64,000 nt of DNA from Virgifigura deserti (GTDB taxonomy: Bacteria > Pseudomonadota > Alphaproteobacteria > Dongiales > Dongiaceae). Where the stretch lies: contig QOZR01000014.1 of the NCBI GenBank assembly GCA_003576685.1, positions 62,001 to 126,000 of the forward strand. Direction: 5' to 3'. A program made the translations under genes and the position numbers. Positions 26,381-34,119 of this stretch are shown in pieces (position 1 is the first letter of the stretch; every line of letters starts with the position of its first letter). Below the pieces are notes generated by a model. That model was not told the origin of the DNA. It searched no databases and saw only the letters and a list, made by a program, of their open reading frames with translations.

Positions 26381-28819
26381 TTGCTGAAGGTATTTGCGAC
26401 AATTTGCGGCGTGGCGCTGGCACTCGCCATCGCGGGGCTCGCGGCTGCCTATGCGGTCGTGAGCTATTACGCGGTCGATCTGCCGGACTACAGGAGTCTC
26501 GCCGCTTACGAGCCGCCGGTGGTCACGCGCATCCATGCCGGCGATGGCCGGCTGCTAGCCGAGCTCGCCGTCGAGAAGCGGGCCTTCGTTCCGATCGAGG
26601 CGATTCCGAAGCGGGTGATCAACGCCTTTCTTGCGGCCGAGGACAAGACGTTCTACAGCCACCCCGGCGTCGATCTGCCCGGCGTTCTTCGCGCCATCGT
26701 CACCAATATCGCCAATCTGGGGACGGACCGGCGCCCGGTCGGCGCCTCGACGATCACCCAGCAGGTTGCCAAGAACTTCCTGCTCTCGAGCGAGGTTTCG
26801 ATCGAGCGCAAGCTGAAGGAAGCCATCCTGGCTTTCCGCATAGAGCAGACCTACAGCAAGGACCGCATTCTCGAACTCTACCTGAACGAGATCTATCTCG
26901 GCGGTGGTTCCTATGGTATCGCGGCCGCGGCGCTGAACTATTTCGACAAGTCGCTGGACGAGTTGACGATTGCCGAGGCGGCTTATCTCGGGGCGCTTCC
27001 GAAGGCGCCGAACAACTATCATCCGATCCACGATCTGCAGGCGGCAACGGCCCGTCGGAACTGGGTGATCGGGCGGATGACCGAGGATGGCCATATCACG
27101 CCGGAAGAGGCGGCGGCGGCGCAGGCCGAACCACTCATCGCTCGCGAGGAGGGTGAAGCCGATGCCGTCCAGGCCGATTACTTCGCCGAGGAGGTGCGGC
27201 GCGAGCTCTTGGCGCAGTTCGGCGAGGACCAGCTCTATGGCGGCGGGCTGTCGGTGCGTACGACACTTGATCCGCGCCTTCAGGCGATTGCCGAGCGGAC
27301 ATTGCGCGCGGGGCTCGAGGCCTATGACCGCCGTCATGGCTGGCGCGGACCGATCGCCCGCATCGAGCCGGGCGTCGACTGGATCGGGGAGCTGGAGGCG
27401 TTGGAGCGGCCGGCAGGGCTGTTCGGCTGGCAGATTGCCGCCGTGCTCGCGGTCGAGGCGGACGGCGCCCGGATCGGGCTGATGGACGGCACCGAAGGGT
27501 GGATCCCGCTGGCCGAGTTGGAATGGGCGCGGCCATGGCTGGAAGGGCAGCTGGTCGGTGGAGCCGTGCGGGCCACCGGCGACGTTCTGGCGGTCGGCGA
27601 TGTGGTCGCGGTCGAGGCTGTCGCGGAGAATGGCGAGGGGCAGTCCTATCCGGAGGGCAGCTTCGGGTTGCGGCAGATTCCGGCCATCGGCGGCGCAATC
27701 GTCGCGCTCGACCCGCATACCGGACGGGTGCTGGCGATGAGCGGCGGCTGGAGCTACGCGACCAGCGAATTCAACCGCGCGACACAGGCGATGCGGCAGC
27801 CGGGCTCGGCTTTCAAGCCGTTCGTCTATCTCGCCGCGCTCGAAAACGGCTACACGCCGTCGACGATCATTCTCGATGCTCCTATCGTTATCGACCAGGG
27901 CCCCGGCCTGCCGAAATGGAAGCCGGAGAATTACTCGAACGTGTTCTACGGCCCTAGCACCATGCGCCTGGGGATTGAGAAATCGCGCAACCTGATGACC
28001 GTCCGGCTGGCGCAGGCGGTGGGCATAGACAAGGTCGCCGAAATGGCGGCGCGCTTCGGCGTGATCAGCAACAGGAAGCCGAGGCTCGCGATGGCGCTCG
28101 GTGCCAGCGAGACGACGTTGCTCCGGTTGACGACCGGTTACGCGATGATCGTCAATGGCGGCAAGCGCATCGAGCCGGCGCTGATCGACCGGGTGCAGGA
28201 TCGCCGCGGGCAGACCGTGTTCCGGAACGACGCACGGCCCTGCGAAGGCTGCCAGGCGGTGGCGTGGGCCGGCCAGCCGGTGCCCCAGATTCCCGATATC
28301 CGCGAACAGGTCATCGATGCGGGCAGCGCCTATCAGATGGTCTCGATGCTGGAGGGCGTGGTCGAGCGCGGCACCGGCATTCGCGTTTCGAGCGTCGGCA
28401 AGCCGCTCGCCGGCAAGACCGGCACCACGAACGAAAGCCGCGACGCCTGGTTCATCGGCTTCGCGCCGGACCTTGCGGTCGGGGTCTATGCCGGCTTCGA
28501 TAATCCTCACAGCCTTGGGCCCCACGAGCAGGGGGCCAGCGTTGCCGCGCCGATCTTCCGTGATTTCATGGCTGCGGCGCTCAAGGGCAAGCCCGCGATC
28601 CCGTTCCGCATCCCGCCGGACATCCGGCTGGTCCGGGTTGATGCCGTCACCGGTCAGCGCGCCGGCCCCGGCTCGGACAAGGTGATCCTCGAGGCATTCA
28701 AGCCGGGCACCGAGCCGACCGGGCAAAGCGTCGTCATCGACGGGTACGGCGCCGGAGTCCCGGGAGGAGCCATCGGAACGGGGAGCACGGTGCCGTCAGG
28801 CCTCGGCGGCCTTTACTGA
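26381..28819 (+). CDS. mrcA: Penicillin-binding protein 1A (bifunctional glycosyltransferase/transpeptidase)
   Basis: An 812-residue inner-membrane enzyme that polymerises and cross-links peptidoglycan. The membrane anchor is residues 5-30. The GT51 domain has AAEDKTFYSHPGVD with the catalytic glutamate, GASTITQQVAKNFLL and LYLNEIYLGGGSYGI. An OB-like insert follows. The transpeptidase domain has the nucleophile in GSAFKPF (Ser476), SRN, and AGKTGTT near residue 680. The start is TTG with a weak GGA upstream; no ATG fits. It forms the rne/amidase/PBP1A/prfB neighbourhood seen widely in this class. Confidence 0.95.
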   Translation: MLKVFATICGVALALAIAGLAAAYAVVSYYAVDLPDYRSLAAYEPPVVTRIHAGDGRLLAELAVEKRAFVPIEAIPKRVINAFLAAEDKTFYSHPGVDLPGVLRAIVTNIANLGTDRRPVGASTITQQVAKNFLLSSEVSIERKLKEAILAFRIEQTYSKDRILELYLNEIYLGGGSYGIAAAALNYFDKSLDELTIAEAAYLGALPKAPNNYHPIHDLQAATARRNWVIGRMTEDGHITPEEAAAAQAEPLIAREEGEADAVQADYFAEEVRRELLAQFGEDQLYGGGLSVRTTLDPRLQAIAERTLRAGLEAYDRRHGWRGPIARIEPGVDWIGELEALERPAGLFGWQIAAVLAVEADGARIGLMDGTEGWIPLAELEWARPWLEGQLVGGAVRATGDVLAVGDVVAVEAVAENGEGQSYPEGSFGLRQIPAIGGAIVALDPHTGRVLAMSGGWSYATSEFNRATQAMRQPGSAFKPFVYLAALENGYTPSTIILDAPIVIDQGPGLPKWKPENYSNVFYGPSTMRLGIEKSRNLMTVRLAQAVGIDKVAEMAARFGVISNRKPRLAMALGASETTLLRLTTGYAMIVNGGKRIEPALIDRVQDRRGQTVFRNDARPCEGCQAVAWAGQPVPQIPDIREQVIDAGSAYQMVSMLEGVVERGTGIRVSSVGKPLAGKTGTTNESRDAWFIGFAPDLAVGVYAGFDNPHSLGPHEQGASVAAPIFRDFMAAALKGKPAIPFRIPPDIRLVRVDAVTGQRAGPGSDKVILEAFKPGTEPTGQSVVIDGYGAGVPGGAIGTGSTVPSGLGGLY

Positions 28820-28968
28820 CGTTTTGATCTGGAACGATCCCGAATTTTTCTGGTAAGGGATGCCGCTTCCAGCCGTCATCGGCGGGTTCGAACCCGGGCA
28901 TGGCGGGCGTGAAAAATCATGGGCAGATACTAAATAGCTGCTGATTCATCGCGAGAAGGAGAGTGCGC

Positions 28969-30076
28969 ATGCGCGCGGACGTTGAAGCGGTCGCCGAGGA
29001 GATTCGATCTTCCCTGGCGCTGCTGAGGAGGCATCTTTGACTGGGATACTGCCAATCGCCGGCTCGAGGAGCTGAACGCTCTCGCCGAGAATCCGAAGCT
29101 TTGGGACAACGCTGCCGAGGCGCAGAAGCTGATGCGCGAGCGCACGCATCTGGCGAACGCGCTCGAGGGCTATCGCGACCTCGAGCGCGGGCTGGATGAC
29201 GCGCTGACCCTGATCGAGCTAGGCGAGGCCGAGGACGACGCGGCGGCCGTCGCCGAGGCGGAGGCCCAGCTCAAGGAGGTGAAGGAGCGCGCGGCCAAGC
29301 GCGAGCTCGAGAGCCTGCTCTCGGGCGAGGCGGACCTCAATGACTGCTATCTCGAGGTGCATGCCGGTGCCGGCGGCACCGAGGCGCAGGATTGGGCCGA
29401 GATGCTGCTGCGCATGTATATCCGCTGGGCCGAGCAGCATGGCTATAAGGTCGAATGGCTCGAGGAGAGCCCCGGCGAGGAGGCCGGGCTGAAGTCCGCC
29501 ACCATCAAGGTCAGCGGCCCCAACGCCTATGGCTGGCTGAAGACGGAGAGCGGCGTTCACCGCCTGGTCCGCATCTCGCCCTATGACAGCCAGGCGCGGC
29601 GGCACACCAGCTTCTCCTCGGTCTGGGTCTATCCGGTCGTCGACGAGACGATCGAGGTCGAGTACCAGGAGAAGGACCTGCGCGTCGACACTTTCCGCGC
29701 CTCCGGCGCCGGCGGCCAGCACGTCAACAAGACCGACAGCGCGATCCGCATCACCCATCTGCCGACCGGCATCGTCGTTCAGTGCCAGAGCGACCGCTCG
29801 CAGCATCGCAACCGCGCGGCCGCCTACGAAATGCTGAAGGCGCGGCTCTACGAGCTGGAACTCCAGAAGCGCGAGGCCGAGGCGGAAGCGACCGAGGCGT
29901 CCAAGACCGATATCGGCTGGGGCCACCAGATCCGCTCCTACGTGCTGCAACCCTATCAGATGGTGAAGGACCTGCGCACCAACGTCGAGACCAGTGCCAC
30001 CCAGTCCGTCCTCGATGGCGACATCGACGACTTCCTTGGCGCCGCCTTGGCCGCACGGGTGGAGGGGAACGCTTAG
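28969..30076 (+). CDS. prfB: Peptide chain release factor RF2 with programmed +1 frameshift
   Basis: The factor that ends translation at UGA and UAA. It is read in two parts: codons 1-23 from the ATG at 28969 (AAGGAG upstream) end at CTT TGA (29035-29040), then a +1 shift continues from GAC at 29039 to the TAG at 30074, for about 368 residues. The shift site CTTTGAC is preceded three bases earlier by AGGAGG (29026-29031), which acts as an internal Shine-Dalgarno stimulator. When RF2 is scarce the UGA stalls and shifting rises, so the protein regulates itself. The catalytic GGQ is in GAGGQHVNKTDSA, and the codon-recognition region contains SPYDS. Confidence 0.96.
29026..29041 (+). promoter_or_regulatory. 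prfB programmed +1 frameshift site
   Basis: AGGAGG, a three-base spacer, then CTT TGA C: the full set of elements of the known RF2 frameshift site, in the expected order and spacing. It joins the 23-codon leader frame to the main frame. Confidence 0.95.
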
Positions 30077-30086
30077 CCGCTAGCCG

Positions 30087-30434
30087 TCAGCCCGCGATCT
30101 CGATTTGGCGTGGGGCTTCGCCGCGGGCCTTGATTGCCCACATCTCGCGATAGGCGCGCTCGAGGGCGCCTCCGTCACGGCACCGCGCCGGCGCAGGCTC
30201 ATCGCGAGATGAAGCTTTGCATCGAGCAGCCGCGGGCAAGCTGCAGCGCCCGCCGCCAGGCCGCTTCCGCCGCGGCGATATCGCCGGCTTCATGCAGGGC
30301 ATTTCACAGGTCGAGATGAAGCTCCGGATGTCGGGCATTATGCCGAAATGCCCTTCCGCATGACGCTTCTCCTTATGCGCCGCGACGGCTTGGCGCATCA
30401 GCGAGGCGGGCGAGGCGTGGTCCGGCTTCTCCAA
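30087..30434 (-). pseudogene. Decayed C-terminal fragment of a TPR/O-GlcNAc-transferase-like gene
   Basis: The minus strand encodes scattered pieces of one protein in different frames. One frame has LHEAGDIAAAEAAWRRALQLA, a clear TPR-type helix pair. Another ends with ERAYREMWAIKARGEAP, resembling the last helix of SPINDLY-type O-GlcNAc transferases. They can only be joined by frameshifts, and no intact gene or start is present. I read it as the remnant of a TPR-containing glycosyltransferase. It fills the space between prfB and the DUF455 gene. Confidence 0.5.
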
Positions 30435-30499
30435 ATCTCAAATTCCTGTCGGCATGCTGACGCGGAGGCCGGGCAGTGCGCTCGCCTCGGGCATCGCTC

Positions 30500-31279
30500 T
30501 CAGCGGTTGGCCAGAGGAGCATAGAACGCCGACGGAAACCCTGCTGCATCGCGGGCGGCCTCGTTGAAGGGCGGCTTCAACATGCCTTTGAAGTGTCGGC
30601 GCACCAGCCCCTGCCAGGATGTCTGCGGGTCCAGTCCGCGGGCGGCGCAGATCGTCTCGAACCAGCGTCGGCCGATGGCGACATGGCCAATCTCCTCGTC
30701 ATAGATCACCTGGAGGATGGCGGCGCTGGCCTCGTCGTCGGCGCGGGCAAGGTCGGCAATCATCGCCGGCGTCACATCCAAGCCGCGCGCCTCGAGGACC
30801 AGCGGCACGATGGCGAGGCGGGCGAGCAGATCATGCGCGGTCTCCGTCGCCGCCTGCCACAGGCCGTCATGGGCCGGCAGGTCGCCATAGGCCGCGCCGA
30901 GTTCCGCCATCCGCTTGGCGAGGAGGCCATAATGCTTCGCCTCTTCCGACGCCACGCGGACCCAGTCGTCGAAGAAGGCGCGCGGCATTTCTTCGTCGGC
31001 GAAGCGTGCGACCAGGTCCCAGGCAAGGTCGATGGCATTCAGCTCGATATGGGCGAGCGCATGCAGCAGCGCGACGCGGCGACCGCTTCCCTTCCGTTTC
31101 GGCATGTCGCGGGGCGCCAGCAGGTCCGGGCGTGCCGGCCGCGCCGGCCGGTCCGGCGGCTGCACGCGGCCGAGGGTGGCAATCGCCTCGGCCCGCCACG
31201 CTGCGGTCGCCTCCTGCGTCAGCCGGACCTTCTCGGCCGGCTCGGCCGCGGTGAGGACGGCGACGGCGGCATCGGTCAG
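30500..31279 (-). CDS. DUF455 family ferritin-like protein
   Basis: About 260 residues with the DUF455 helical core: RRVALLHALAHIELNAIDLAWDLVARF, FFDDWVRVASEEAKHYGLLAKRM and EEIGHVAIGRRWFE supply Glu/His pairs of the ferritin-like di-iron type. The function is unknown; some members are annotated as tRNA-modification-like hydroxylases without proof. The start is uncertain. A dispersed stem-loop repeat (31294-31334) covers the 5' end. I place the start at a CTG after GGGAG, giving LTDAAVAVLTAAEP as in relatives; the TTG at 31300 or ATG at 31339 lie inside the repeat. Confidence 0.82.
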   Translation of the reverse strand: MTDAAVAVLTAAEPAEKVRLTQEATAAWRAEAIATLGRVQPPDRPARPARPDLLAPRDMPKRKGSGRRVALLHALAHIELNAIDLAWDLVARFADEEMPRAFFDDWVRVASEEAKHYGLLAKRMAELGAAYGDLPAHDGLWQAATETAHDLLARLAIVPLVLEARGLDVTPAMIADLARADDEASAAILQVIYDEEIGHVAIGRRWFETICAARGLDPQTSWQGLVRRHFKGMLKPPFNEAARDAAGFPSAFYAPLANR

Positions 31280-31293
31280 GTTACTCCCGATAG

Positions 31294-31334
31294 TCGACAA
31301 GCTCGGAGGAAGACCCTCATACTGAGCTTGTCGA
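31294..31334. repeat. Stem-loop repeat at the 5' end of the DUF455 gene
   Basis: Perfect 11-base arms TCGACAAGCTC and GAGCTTGTCGA are separated by 19 bases. The text, with CCTCATACTGAGCTTGTCGA, resembles a dispersed extragenic repeat common in alphaproteobacteria. Only one copy is in the window. Confidence 0.6.
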
Positions 31335-31369
31335 AGCATGCCTTGGCTCCTGGACTTGCAGCGCGCGCA

Positions 31370-31849
31370 TCAAATCTCCTTCGCCGCGTTCAGCACGGCG
31401 TCGACATGGCCGGGTACCTTGACCTTGCGCCAGATGCGCCGCACCGTTCCCGTACCGTCGATCAGGAAGGTCGCGCGCTCGATGCCCATATATTTCCGGC
31501 CGTACATGCTCTTCTCTACCCAGGTGCCGTAGGCCTCGCAGACTTCGCCCTGCTCGTCCGAGGCGAGCGTGAAGGGCAGATCGTGCTTGGCCTTGAACTT
31601 GTCGTGCTTCGCGACGCTGTCGCGCGATATGCCGATCACCGTGGCGTCGATCTCGGAGAAGTCCGGAAAGGCGTCGCGGAAGCCGCAGGCCTCGGCGGTG
31701 CAACCGGAGGTGTCGTCCTTCGGATAGAAGTAGAGGATGACTTTCTGTCCCTGAAGCTTCGACAGAGAGACCTGGCCATCGCCGTCCGTCGGCAGCGTAA
31801 AGTTCGGGGCCTTGTCACCTTCCTTCAGGTCGCTCCGTTGCGGGCTCAT
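31370..31849 (-). CDS. bcp: Thioredoxin-dependent peroxiredoxin (Bcp/PrxQ)
   Basis: A 159-residue thiol peroxidase that reduces hydrogen peroxide and organic peroxides. The active site FYPKDDTSGCTAEACGFRD contains the peroxidatic Cys50 and the resolving Cys55, the atypical 2-Cys arrangement of PrxQ. It is cytoplasmic, with no signal peptide. Its ATG overlaps by ATGA the stop of a short upstream frame that resembles the C-terminus of GlnE, which suggests it once followed glnE directly. Confidence 0.95.
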   Translation of the reverse strand: MSPQRSDLKEGDKAPNFTLPTDGDGQVSLSKLQGQKVILYFYPKDDTSGCTAEACGFRDAFPDFSEIDATVIGISRDSVAKHDKFKAKHDLPFTLASDEQGEVCEAYGTWVEKSMYGRKYMGIERATFLIDGTGTVRRIWRKVKVPGHVDAVLNAAKEI

Positions 31850-31944
31850 GTCTCGCGCTCCTCCTGCTGCGGTGTCGATATGCCGGCGGCGGCCATGATC
31901 TTTTCCGTCAGATCGGCAAAGTCAATGGTCCTTGCCGCCGACAG
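31846..31944 (-). pseudogene. Remnant resembling the GlnE C-terminus, overlapping bcp
   Basis: A short open stretch encodes IDFADLTEKIMAAAGI and ends in a TGA that overlaps the bcp start codon. The complete glnE in this window ends with DFADLKEKIMAAAAT at the same place relative to its stop. DFADL-EKIMAAA agrees at 13 of 14 positions while several codons differ synonymously. No start codon or upstream domain is present, because the cyclase gene ends 25 bases away. It is best explained as the 3' stub of a glnE copy once coupled to bcp. Confidence 0.55.
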
Positions 31945-31968
31945 ACCATCCTGTCAGGCGCTCCGAGT

Positions 31969-32934
31969 CTAATGAATCGCGATCGGGTTGCCTGGCGACC
32001 CCGATGCGCCCTTTAGGCGGAGCGGCGCGAAGATAAACGCAAACTCATAAGCGCCGTCCTGCGCCAGTTCCTCGGTAATGATGCTTTCGAGAAGGTAGAT
32101 ACCATTCTGTGCCAGGAATAGCTGGTGCACTGGAAAGACGAGCGAGGGGTCCGGATTGGGCACGACTTCGACGCCCGCATTGTCAGACCCAACCACCACG
32201 ATCTTTTCGTCCACCAGAAACTGGGCTGCCTCAAGGCCGATCCCAGGCCCGGCGCCATAGTATTTGGCGTTGTCCATCGCCCAATGCGATCCCCAACCTG
32301 TGTGAATGAGCACCGCATCGCCTTCGTTTATCTCGGTACCTTGCCGTTCAAGGGCTCCCTTGAGATCGGCGACGGTAATCTCGTAACCAGCCTCAAGCCG
32401 ATCCAACCCTTTGTAGCCGGCGACATCAATGAGCACGCCTCTGGACACGATGGGTCCTACATGTTCGACGCCAAGGTGAGCCAATCCATGCTCGTCGCCA
32501 AGATCGCTGTGGTGATATCCGTTAAAGAAACGGTCTCCGATTCCGATGTGACCGAGAGCATCGAATTGGGTGCCGACCTGATCAAGTTCACCGCTGAAAT
32601 ATCCTTCGTGGGCCCGTAATTGATTCTTGGCGAGCGGTCCGACCTCGAGGATGCGCATCTCGTAGCTTCGTTCCCCGAAGAATGGCATATCCGGCTGGTA
32701 GACACGGCCAAGCTGATAAACCTGCCCCCGTTCGATCAGGTTTTTCGCCTCAAGCACCTTAGCCGGCGTCAGTCGATTCGCTGCGCCCCGTTCGTCCTCC
32801 GGTCCCCATGGCGAAGGGTACCAGTCGCCTCCCTGTGCGAGTGCGGCCGAGCCGCCATCTGCGAGGGCTGTGAGCATCACGGCTGTGCATAGCGCTCCAC
32901 GGATCCGCGAAAGAGTGATTCCTTCGTGCTTCAT
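31969..32934 (-). CDS. Secreted cyclase-family metal-dependent hydrolase
   Basis: A 321-residue protein of the cyclase/kynurenine formamidase-like family (PF04199 type). Residues 1-34 form a signal peptide ending GSAALAQ. The metal-binding motif appears as DQVGTQFDALGHIG near residue 118, where many members have HxGTHxDAPxH; the GTQ-DALGH variant is known in the long branch of the family. IHTGWGSHW and VVVGSDNAGVEV are further landmarks. Such enzymes open amide or lactone rings. The substrate is not inferable. It lies between bcp and glnE with an MipA/OmpV gene on the same strand. Confidence 0.85.
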   Translation of the reverse strand: MKHEGITLSRIRGALCTAVMLTALADGGSAALAQGGDWYPSPWGPEDERGAANRLTPAKVLEAKNLIERGQVYQLGRVYQPDMPFFGERSYEMRILEVGPLAKNQLRAHEGYFSGELDQVGTQFDALGHIGIGDRFFNGYHHSDLGDEHGLAHLGVEHVGPIVSRGVLIDVAGYKGLDRLEAGYEITVADLKGALERQGTEINEGDAVLIHTGWGSHWAMDNAKYYGAGPGIGLEAAQFLVDEKIVVVGSDNAGVEVVPNPDPSLVFPVHQLFLAQNGIYLLESIITEELAQDGAYEFAFIFAPLRLKGASGSPGNPIAIH

Positions 32935-33062
32935 GGCATCTCCCCCATGAGATCGGGCCTGGGCCGTGAGTCGATCCAGGACGTTCCATTTCGCCGTCGG
33001 AACGTTGTGTGCGTCAAGCTCAGAGAACCGGACAAGCTATTGGCAGATATCCTCGTTCCCCG

Positions 33063-34031
33063 TCAGAACCGGTAGCTGAGAATGAGCCCGCCCATGAACT
33101 GGTCCGCAGAGCCCCCGTCTTCGACGAGCGGGCTGTCGGCGGCATCGCCGAGCAACCGCGTATAGCCGGCAAGGCTGCTAACCGCCCATTGCGGGGTCAG
33201 CGCATAACTGAACATCACAAAAAAGCCGGCATCCTTGAACCCGCTGCTCGCATCATACTGCTGCCGACCGCTGCGGGCCGCCTGCGTCGGTGTAATGCCG
33301 AAATAGGCCTGCATATAGTTGTCGTCGACCCAGGTCGCCGATACCTCCATACCGGCGTGTATCCGTTCCGTAATCGGAAAGCCATAGCCGGCCCCGATCT
33401 CGGCGATGGTGCCCTCATGGCCGTTGGCGATGTCCTTGGCGACCGTCAGCTCGGCCGACCAGCCGCCGATCTCGTAACGCATGAACGCGCCGGCCTCCAC
33501 GCTCTCATCGACATCGCCGAGCCGGTCGAGGGCGTCGTTATCATCTTCGTCCCGCCCGAACTCAAGGCGGATGATCGGCCCGGCCTGGAGGTCATGGTCG
33601 GGCCAGGGGCTCAGCGCGAGCAGATCGGCGCCCAGCGACGGCCCGCTCAGGAACAGAAGGTCGCGATAGCTGAGCTCGACCTGCGGCAGCGGAACCGGGC
33701 CGTAGTCGTCCGAACCCGGATAATCCGGCGCGAATGCTCCGCCGATGCTCAGCGACCCGCTCCAATCCTGCCGGTCGGGTGTTTCCTCGGCTCCGGTGTC
33801 GGTTGCGTGGGCAAGCTGGCGTTCAGTGGATATCGGCCCGAGGCGCTCCTGGCCGGCCGCATCGTTGACGGATACGAGGCCGGCGATTCCCGCAAGCAGT
33901 GCAGTCCTGGCTTGGCGATGGCTTGGAGCGGGGGGTGTGGGTGAAGAAAGCCGCGGCTTCGCGATATTCCCGAAATTTGTTGCAATATTTTTGATAATAT
34001 TCGCAACAAAACAGTAACGCTCGCCAATCAT
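33063..34031 (-). CDS. MipA/OmpV family outer-membrane beta-barrel protein
   Basis: A 322-residue protein. The mature part has the alternating pattern of an outer-membrane barrel and ends YRF, with C-terminal Phe as BAM substrates do. Landmarks are SIGGAFAPDYPGSDDYGPVPLPQVELSYRD and AEIGAGYGFPITERIHAGME. The export signal is unusual: the only ATG gives a 40-residue AT-rich leader before the hydrophobic ARTALLAGIAGLVSV, and a large hairpin lies within that leader. Translation may therefore start further in at a rare codon. Family members bind or pass small molecules and anchor MltA-interacting complexes. It is upstream of the cyclase-family gene. Confidence 0.82.
   Translation of the reverse strand: MIGERYCFVANIIKNIATNFGNIAKPRLSSPTPPAPSHRQARTALLAGIAGLVSVNDAAGQERLGPISTERQLAHATDTGAEETPDRQDWSGSLSIGGAFAPDYPGSDDYGPVPLPQVELSYRDLLFLSGPSLGADLLALSPWPDHDLQAGPIIRLEFGRDEDDNDALDRLGDVDESVEAGAFMRYEIGGWSAELTVAKDIANGHEGTIAEIGAGYGFPITERIHAGMEVSATWVDDNYMQAYFGITPTQAARSGRQQYDASSGFKDAGFFVMFSYALTPQWAVSSLAGYTRLLGDAADSPLVEDGGSADQFMGGLILSYRF
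33976..34010. repeat. AT-rich inverted repeat at the 5' end of the MipA/OmpV gene
   Basis: TTGTTGCAATATT and AATATTCGCAACAA form arms of about 13 bases with one unpaired base around a short AT loop. It sits in the most AT-rich pocket of this part of the window and overlaps the annotated start of the MipA gene, so it could be an operator or RNA hairpin. Confidence 0.55.
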
Positions 34032-34119
34032 GATGTGTCTTTTGTTTTTAACCAGCCTGTCGATAAGAATAATTATAGAGCCGGGGACTTCCGCTCAACA
34101 ACTTATAACTTTTCGGCTC

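Noticed and set aside
26555..28726. A 723-codon open frame on the minus strand
   Set aside because: It is entirely antisense to PBP1A, which has complete catalytic motifs on the plus strand.
28969..29040. In-frame TGA making prfB look like a pseudogene
   Set aside because: The stop sits in a complete programmed frameshift site and the downstream frame is intact.
31969..32934. Cyclase-family protein as inactive because the first motif histidine is Gln
   Set aside because: The GTQ-DALGH variant is, as far as I recall, normal for the long branch of this family, so loss of activity cannot be claimed.
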